11,561 nt of DNA from UBA1672 sp964352375. GTDB lineage: Bacteria; Pseudomonadota; Alphaproteobacteria; Micavibrionales; Micavibrionaceae. The notes beneath the pieces are model-generated. The model saw nothing but the letters and a program-made list of their open reading frames with translations, was not told the origin of the DNA and did not search any database. Every line of letters begins with the position of its first letter. The first letter of the stretch is position 1. The stretch covers positions 1 through 11,561 of the forward strand of contig CAYGSA010000055.1 in the NCBI GenBank assembly GCA_964352375.1. The letters are read 5' to 3'. The position numbers and the translations under genes are program-made. Positions 7,544 through 11,561 of the stretch are shown in pieces.

Positions 7544-8392
7544 CTAATCTCCCTGAGAAATGCGTAATGCAAGATTATATAAATCTGACTTTTTCAAACC
7601 AGTCTTTTCCGCCACAAAGGCTGCGGCATCTTTATTATGCATTGTTTCCAGTGCGCATCGTATCATATCCTCAACAGCACTTTCAGTGTACGTCTCCTCA
7701 TCCGCAGCAGAAATAACCAGCACAATTTCACCTTTAGGCTGCCCCTGCTCCCGATAATACATTATAAGGTCATGAACCGACGCACGGCGCACCTCCTCGT
7801 ACAGCTTTGTGATTTCCCTAACCACCGCAACTTCACGCACGCCCAGTAAATCTTGAATATCCTCCAGCGCCTTAAGCAATCTCGGCGCAGTTTCAAAAGC
7901 AACAAGCGTGCCAGGAACCCCCACCCAGCGCCCTAAAAAATCACGCCGCGCCTTTGTTTTAGATGGCAAAAACCCAATAAAAGAAAATGCATCACTCTCC
8001 ATCCCCGAAAGCTGCAAAGCCGTCACAGGCGCGCTTGCCCCCGGAACAGACGTCACCATCAAATCTCTCGCCTGACACTCCAAAACCAACTTATACCCCG
8101 GATCACAAATAAGCGGAGTCCCAGCATCACTGATCAAACCCACGGATTGACCACGCGCAATCCCATCCAGAATTTCCTCCCGAACACGCCCATCACTATG
8201 GTCATTATATTTGCGCATAACACTACGAATATCATAAGCCTTGAGCAATTTTCCCGAAACGCGTGTGTCCTCACACAAAATCACATCAACAGATTTAAGC
8301 ACATCCAGCGCACGCACAGTAATATCACGCAAATTCCCAATCGGCGTTGCAACAAGATAAAGCCCCGCTTCTAATTCCTCTAGATTTTTCAT
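7544..8392 (-). CDS. rsmI: 16S rRNA (cytidine-1402-2'-O)-methyltransferase RsmI
   Basis: SAM-dependent methyltransferase that 2'-O-methylates C1402 in the decoding centre of 16S rRNA. The 282-residue product carries the tetrapyrrole-methylase-like fold with motifs LVATPIGNLRDIT (13-25), CEDTR (40-44), LISDAGTPLICDPG (86-99), VPGASA (117-122), GFLPSK (140-145), FETAPR (166-171), REITKLYEE (192-200) and KGEIVLVI (220-227). I start at ATG 8392, the usual N-terminus just before the first motif. The frame is open to 8650, but that would overlap the divergent lpoA-like gene by 200 bases. It heads the minus-strand set rsmI-yraN-BON. The ribosome binding site is weak (AAAGAAAG). Confidence 0.96.
   Translation of the reverse strand: MKNLEELEAGLYLVATPIGNLRDITVRALDVLKSVDVILCEDTRVSGKLLKAYDIRSVMRKYNDHSDGRVREEILDGIARGQSVGLISDAGTPLICDPGYKLVLECQARDLMVTSVPGASAPVTALQLSGMESDAFSFIGFLPSKTKARRDFLGRWVGVPGTLVAFETAPRLLKALEDIQDLLGVREVAVVREITKLYEEVRRASVHDLIMYYREQGQPKGEIVLVISAADEETYTESAVEDMIRCALETMHNKDAAAFVAEKTGLKKSDLYNLALRISQGD
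7549..7554 (-). promoter_or_regulatory. Ribosome binding site of yraN inside the rsmI end
   Basis: AGGGAG on the minus strand, seven bases before ATG 7541 and within the final rsmI codons. It favours ATG 7541 over the later ATG at 7526. Confidence 0.7.
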
Positions 8393-8450
8393 CACGCTTT
8401 CTTTATGGTCTGTAAAATACACATTCAATAAAACAAGATATACCAGAATA
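8393..8450. promoter_or_regulatory. Divergent promoter region between rsmI and the lpoA-like gene
   Basis: The only untranslated DNA between two divergent genes, 58 AT-rich bases, so both must be started here or the signals overlap the coding ends. I see no strong -35/-10 pair in either direction. The best minus-strand match is TTGAAT with TAAAGA 17 bases later. Confidence 0.35.
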
Positions 8451-9701
8451 ATGCATAAATTACAGAACTTTGGCATTCTGAGTTTCCTATTCATCCTCAG
8501 CGCCTGCGCAGGATCTGATAATGTCTGGCAAAACACAACCAGCACAAACCCCGCACAACAATCACCAAACGCCATTTCGACACAAACAGTCGGCGAAGAA
8601 ACACTGACCGACGACGAAAAAAGCGGCCTCGCCCCCGTCAAAGTCGCCATTCTTCTACCTCTAAGCGGTCAGCACGAAAAACTTGGCGAAGCCATGCTCA
8701 ATGCGGCGCAAATCGCATTATTCGATCTCGGCTACGATAATTTCACACTCATACCAAAAGACACATACGGCACCCCCGATGGCGCAGCCACCGCAGCGCG
8801 TGAAGCATTAAAAGAAGATGCGTCTTTAATCCTCGGCCCTGTATTTTCAGGCTCCGTCCGCGCCGCGCAGAAACTCACAAGCAGCGCAAATGTCCCAATG
8901 ATCGCATTTTCAACAGACTGGACACTGGCAAACCGAAAAACATTCCTAATCGGATTTCTCCCCTTTGACCAAGTCGCCCGCGTCACAAGCTACGCAACCA
9001 CTCAAGGCCTTACAAGGCACGGCATACTCGCACCATCTAATACCTATGGCAATGGCGTCGTTTCCGCTTACAGAGCAATCTCACCAAAGATCGGAGTACA
9101 GCATGCGCGCATAGAACGCTTCAGCCCCGATGGCACCGACCTTGCATCAAAAATGCAACTCTTCTCAGACTATAACGCACGCCGCACATCAAACAACGCG
9201 CACGGCGTGCCGTTCGACGCTGTCCTCCTTCCTGTTGGCGGCGCACAAGCAAGGCAAGTCGGCAGCTTCCTTAATCACTATGATCTCCCCCCCCGCGATG
9301 TTCGCAGACTGGGAACAGGCCTGATGGACGACAGTTCCCTCGCCAACGACAGAACGCTAGCAGGGACATGGTTCGCAGCCCCCTCCCTTGAGGCACGTGC
9401 AAAGTTCGAGCGTAAATATAGGTCAGTCTATGGAACGACTCCGCCGCGCATCGCATCCCTCGCCTATGATGCAACGGCGCTGTCAACAATCCTTGCGCAA
9501 ATTGGCCTAAAAGAGCGCGGACGCCCAGCCTACAGTTTCAATGACTTTACAAATCCAAATGGCTTCTCTGGCGTAGACGGAATCTTTCGCTTTCGCCCAG
9601 ACGGTATCTCAGAACGCGGCCTGGCTATCCTTGAATTTCAAAATGGCCAAATCATAGAAATCGACCCCGCCCCTACAACATTCGAGCGATCTAATTACTA
9701 A
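8451..9701 (+). CDS. LpoA-like penicillin-binding protein activator lipoprotein
   Basis: Lipoprotein of the LppC/LpoA group, expected to be anchored in the outer membrane and to stimulate a class A penicillin-binding protein. The 416-residue product has a lipobox LSAC (Cys19), a disordered Thr/Gln-rich linker (about 22-60), then a type 1 periplasmic-binding-like fold: VKVAILLPLSG (63-73), ALFDLGYDNFTLIPKDTYGTP, LILGPVFSGSV (126-136), VPMIAFSTDW, a hinge and second lobe with FDAVLLPVGGAQARQVG and SLAYDATAL. E. coli LpoA (about 680 residues) has an extra N-terminal TPR domain that is missing here, as is usual in alphaproteobacterial relatives. It is divergent from rsmI, as in E. coli. No clear Shine-Dalgarno precedes ATG 8451. 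The stop overlaps the next start. Partner PBP is inferred from the family. Confidence 0.87.
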   Translation: MHKLQNFGILSFLFILSACAGSDNVWQNTTSTNPAQQSPNAISTQTVGEETLTDDEKSGLAPVKVAILLPLSGQHEKLGEAMLNAAQIALFDLGYDNFTLIPKDTYGTPDGAATAAREALKEDASLILGPVFSGSVRAAQKLTSSANVPMIAFSTDWTLANRKTFLIGFLPFDQVARVTSYATTQGLTRHGILAPSNTYGNGVVSAYRAISPKIGVQHARIERFSPDGTDLASKMQLFSDYNARRTSNNAHGVPFDAVLLPVGGAQARQVGSFLNHYDLPPRDVRRLGTGLMDDSSLANDRTLAGTWFAAPSLEARAKFERKYRSVYGTTPPRIASLAYDATALSTILAQIGLKERGRPAYSFNDFTNPNGFSGVDGIFRFRPDGISERGLAILEFQNGQIIEIDPAPTTFERSNY

Positions 9702-10072
9702 TGTCTAAATTGCGTAATCACAAACTTACAGCACTCTTTGCGCTGATTGCCATGACTCTCTCCCTCATGGCCTCAGTCACACCACTCTGGATAAAATCAG
9801 GCACAACACTCACCATTTGTTCCAGCTTCGGCACAAAAACCATCACACTTGATGAAAACGGCAAGGAAATACCTGCGCCAACGCGAACCAAAAAGACATG
9901 CGCCATGTGCCTTAACGCATCGGCAGATAAAGCTCTATTAGAGACGCACAATGCAGAGCACGGAATTGATCCATACAAAAACGAAAAACACCAAGTAACA
10001 GGGCAAAAACGCACACTAAAACCACGCACACATTATGCACACAGCGCCCGCGCACCTCCTTATTTTTCCTAA
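9701..10072 (+). CDS. Small DUF2946-like exported protein
   Basis: A 123-residue protein resembling the DUF2946 family, whose members often lie beside metal-related (notably copper) outer-membrane genes; no activity is established. It has a hydrophobic N-terminal segment (about 9-30) that would act as signal or anchor, a short predicted beta stretch with ICSSFGTKTITLDENG (39-54; Cys40), a CxxC motif in KTCAMCL (65-71; Cys67 and Cys70), and the ARAPP ending (116-120) typical of the family. The ATG overlaps the stop of the lpoA-like gene (TAATG), so translation is probably coupled. The beta-barrel gene follows after 45 bases. The family call is from memory of its motifs, and the metal role is inference from the three cysteines and the neighbour. 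Confidence 0.7.
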   Translation: MSKLRNHKLTALFALIAMTLSLMASVTPLWIKSGTTLTICSSFGTKTITLDENGKEIPAPTRTKKTCAMCLNASADKALLETHNAEHGIDPYKNEKHQVTGQKRTLKPRTHYAHSARAPPYFS

Positions 10073-10117
10073 ACCCAAAACACTTTTTAACACTATTTAT
10101 TTTAGGAAAATAAAATC

Positions 10118-11182
10118 ATGAATACATTTTCAAAAGCCTGCCTGCTTGGCAGCACAATGCTCACCATGTCAAACGCAGCCCTCGCACAAGAAGGCCACAT
10201 CCACCCAAAAGGCCCCGCCGCCCCTATATCCATCATGGGCGATCACACCCACAATAAAGGCGAGTGGATGGTCTCTTACCGTGTCGGGCACATGCAGATG
10301 CAAGGCAACCGCAAAGGCACAAATAAAATCAGCCCCAGCCAAATCGTCAGCACCCTTTCAAACCCAAATGCCCCACCAGCAAACGTGCGCGTTGTGCCCA
10401 CCGAAATGCAAATGACAATGCATATGATCGGTGGAATGTACGGATTAACCGATAAACTTACCCTCATGGCCATGGGCTCATACGTCATCAAAGACATGGA
10501 TCACATCACCTTTCAGGGGATGTCAGGCACAACCGAGCTTGGCACCTTTAACACACGTTCAAACGGCATCGGCGATACACGCATCAGCGGAATTTATAGC
10601 CTGCTCGAAACCCATAACCACCGCGTTAACCTGCAAATGGGTCTCAGTCTGCCCACAGGATCGATCAAGGAAGAAGATGATGTGCTGACACCAATGGGCA
10701 CAACCCCGCGCCTGCGCATGCCATACGCCATGCAGCTAGGCTCAGGCACATTTGATGCCCTCCCCGGCATAACCTACGTTGGAAACAACAAAAAATGGGG
10801 CTGGGGAGCGCAATATAACGCAACCATCCGCCTAGAGAGTGACAACAGCCAAGACTACCGCCTCGGCAATCAGCACCGCGTAACAGGTTGGGGCGCATAT
10901 GATTTCGGCAAAGGCCTAACCGTCAACGCCTTGATCAACGCTGAAACACTCGGCGACATCAAAGGCCGCGATGAAAACATCACGGCACCAGTGCAAACTG
11001 CAAATCCCGATAATTACGGCGGTGACATCATTGAAATCGGTGCAGGGTTCACATATGAACCAGAGAAATTGGAAAACATAAGCATCGGCATCGATGCACG
11101 CGCACCACTCTATCAAAATCTGAACGGCGTACAGCTCGAACGTGACTACACGCTCACAGTTGGCATTCAAATCCGCTTTTAG
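10118..11182 (+). CDS. Met/His-rich outer-membrane beta-barrel (phenol-degradation MetA/'transporter'-like)
   Basis: Predicted outer-membrane barrel of 354 residues. A Sec signal peptide ends ALA at residue 23; the mature chain begins QEGHIHPKG, and the protein ends IQIRF with the terminal Phe used by barrel assembly. Alternating-residue strands with aromatic girdles are seen along the length (for example EWMVSYRVGHMQMQG at 49-63, THNHRVNLQMGLSLPTG at 165-181, WGWGAQYNATIRLE at 227-240, YTLTVGIQIRF at 344-354). The first third has methionines at every second residue, EMQMTMHM (96-103) and LMAM (116-119), plus His at 27, 29, 43, 45 and 58. AGGAAA lies about ten bases before the ATG. The family is annotated as transporter of unknown substrate; a link to copper or another soft metal is my inference from Met/His content and the DUF2946-like neighbour. 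Confidence 0.75.
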   Translation: MNTFSKACLLGSTMLTMSNAALAQEGHIHPKGPAAPISIMGDHTHNKGEWMVSYRVGHMQMQGNRKGTNKISPSQIVSTLSNPNAPPANVRVVPTEMQMTMHMIGGMYGLTDKLTLMAMGSYVIKDMDHITFQGMSGTTELGTFNTRSNGIGDTRISGIYSLLETHNHRVNLQMGLSLPTGSIKEEDDVLTPMGTTPRLRMPYAMQLGSGTFDALPGITYVGNNKKWGWGAQYNATIRLESDNSQDYRLGNQHRVTGWGAYDFGKGLTVNALINAETLGDIKGRDENITAPVQTANPDNYGGDIIEIGAGFTYEPEKLENISIGIDARAPLYQNLNGVQLERDYTLTVGIQIRF

Positions 11183-11193
11183 ACAATAATCAA

Positions 11194-11209
11194 TCCGATT
11201 CGAATCGGA
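11194..11209. promoter_or_regulatory. Perfect 16-bp palindrome, candidate operator
   Basis: TCCGATTCGAATCGGA is its own reverse complement with no loop, a form typical of dimeric repressor sites and unlike a terminator. It lies 12 bases after the barrel stop and about 235 bases before the TetR-family start. Binding by that regulator is inference. Confidence 0.35.
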
Positions 11210-11220
11210 ATGTAAATCCA

Positions 11221-11256
11221 GTGATACGATCCTGATTGAATTCAGGGTCGTATCAC
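11221..11256 (+). terminator. Long stem-loop after the barrel gene, no U-tract
   Basis: Arms GTGATACGATCCTGA (11221-11235) and TCAGGGTCGTATCAC (11242-11256) pair over 15 positions with one T-G wobble and a TTGAAT loop. It is 38 bases past the barrel stop, where a terminator is expected. It is followed by seven A on the plus strand, not T, so it is not a canonical intrinsic terminator and may rely on Rho or serve as a 3'-end stabiliser. Confidence 0.4.
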
Positions 11257-11433
11257 AAAAAAATCCACAATCAAAAATACAGCAGTCCAATTTAAAATAC
11301 TGATATATATAAGATTTAATATATGAAACGGCGCGCATGAAAAAAGCCGCTACACCCTCTTGCAAAACGCACAATTTTCAGGCACATTTACCTCATCCAA
11401 ATACGACACGATAAGTTTCATCACATCTCTTTC

Positions 11434-11439
11434 GGAGGG
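11434..11439 (+). promoter_or_regulatory. Strong ribosome binding site of the tetR-type gene
   Basis: GGAGGG, four bases before ATG 11444, the strongest Shine-Dalgarno in the window; it fixes the start of the regulator. Confidence 0.8.
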
Positions 11440-11443
11440 AATC

Positions 11444-11561
11444 ATGGCAGAAGCAGCCGCTAAAAAAGGACGTCCACGCAGCGAAAAGTCACGCAAAGCG
11501 ATTTTAAATGCGACCAATAAATTACTCCTTCAAACATCTGTGCAAGAGCTCAGTATCGAAT
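11444..11561 (+). CDS. TetR-family transcriptional regulator, N-terminal 39 codons, cut by window edge
   Basis: The visible residues contain GRPRSEKSRKAILNAT (9-24) followed by NKLLLQTSVQELSIE, the typical entry into the TetR DNA-binding helix-turn-helix (a Gly-Arg-Pro arm, then helix 1 and the start of helix 2). The remaining DNA-binding helix and the whole ligand-binding domain are beyond the right edge, so the ligand and targets cannot be read. It is on the same strand as the barrel gene but 261 bases away, so it is probably a separate transcription unit. It might regulate the barrel/DUF2946 genes or the gene to its right. Confidence 0.82.
   Translation, partial: MAEAAAKKGRPRSEKSRKAILNATNKLLLQTSVQELSIE

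Larger units (their letters stand above)
11183..11443. other. Gene-free spacer between the barrel gene and the tetR-type gene
   Basis: About 260 AT-rich bases. It holds a perfect palindrome, a long hairpin (both listed separately), and a stretch near 11300-11322 with a good -10 match (TATAAG, 11308-11313) but no matching -35. No protein-coding gene is convincing here. This is the likely control region of the regulator gene that follows. Confidence 0.5.

Noticed and set aside
8393..8650. Upstream extension of rsmI to 8650
   Set aside because: It lies antisense to the signal peptide and linker of the lpoA-like gene and precedes a normal RsmI N-terminus.
11326..11350. CGGC/GCCG inverted repeat with an A-run as a terminator
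   Set aside because: Only a 4-bp stem with a 13-base loop, too weak to call.
10916..11374. Minus-strand open frame of 152 codons over the barrel end and spacer
   Set aside because: Cys-rich low-complexity translation with no family resemblance, antisense to a well-supported barrel gene.
11337..11414. 25-codon plus-strand open frame before the TetR-type gene
   Set aside because: No ribosome binding site and no recognisable sequence; too short to support.

Overview
This window looks like chromosomal DNA of an alphaproteobacterium. The evidence is the run pal-cpoB-tilS-ftsH-(N-formylglutamate amidohydrolase)-glmM, which matches the usual alphaproteobacterial pal-ybgF-tilS-ftsH-glmM order, and the protein sequences fit that class. 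I cannot place the genus. Base composition is moderate, and the + strand is richer in C than G and in A than T whichever strand is coding. Minus-strand genes favour codons ending in G or T (GCG, GAT, TTG, GGG) and plus-strand genes favour codons ending in C or A. This suggests replication-driven skew, with the + strand being the lagging strand. A 10-N assembly gap lies in the tail of ftsH. No tRNA, rRNA, CRISPR array, insertion sequence or phage gene was seen.

Layout. Positions 1-975 (minus) hold the N-terminal 325 codons of glmM, cut by the left edge. Positions 1055-1918 (plus) hold a predicted N-formylglutamate amidohydrolase that meets ftsH tail to tail with a 4-base overlap. Positions 1915-6319 (minus, read right to left) hold pal, cpoB, tilS and ftsH. 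Positions 6443-8392 (minus, read right to left) hold rsmI, yraN and a two-BON-domain lipoprotein resembling DolP. Positions 8451-11182 (plus) hold an LpoA-like penicillin-binding protein activator, a small DUF2946-like protein and a Met/His-rich outer-membrane beta-barrel. Positions 11444-11561 (plus) hold the start of a TetR-family regulator, cut by the right edge.

How it fits together. Most of the window serves the cell envelope. GlmM makes a peptidoglycan/LPS precursor. LpoA-like, CpoB and Pal act in peptidoglycan synthesis and outer-membrane constriction. The BON lipoprotein probably supports outer-membrane integrity, and FtsH is the membrane quality-control protease. RsmI, TilS and possibly YraN are nucleic-acid housekeeping factors. 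The set rsmI/lpoA/yraN/BON is the enterobacterial yraL-yraM-yraN-(diaA)-yraP cluster in rearranged form, here joined to the Tol-Pal tail where tolB normally sits.

Most notable. The DUF2946 gene starts inside the stop codon of the lpoA-like gene and is followed by the Met-rich barrel, a possible metal (copper) module attached to a cell-wall gene. The barrel has short runs with methionine at every second residue. Three intergenic inverted repeats lie near transcript ends but lack U-tracts, and a perfect 16-bp palindrome lies just after the barrel gene. I see no clearly new multi-gene defence or mobile system; the novelty is in the accessory right end and in gene-order changes.
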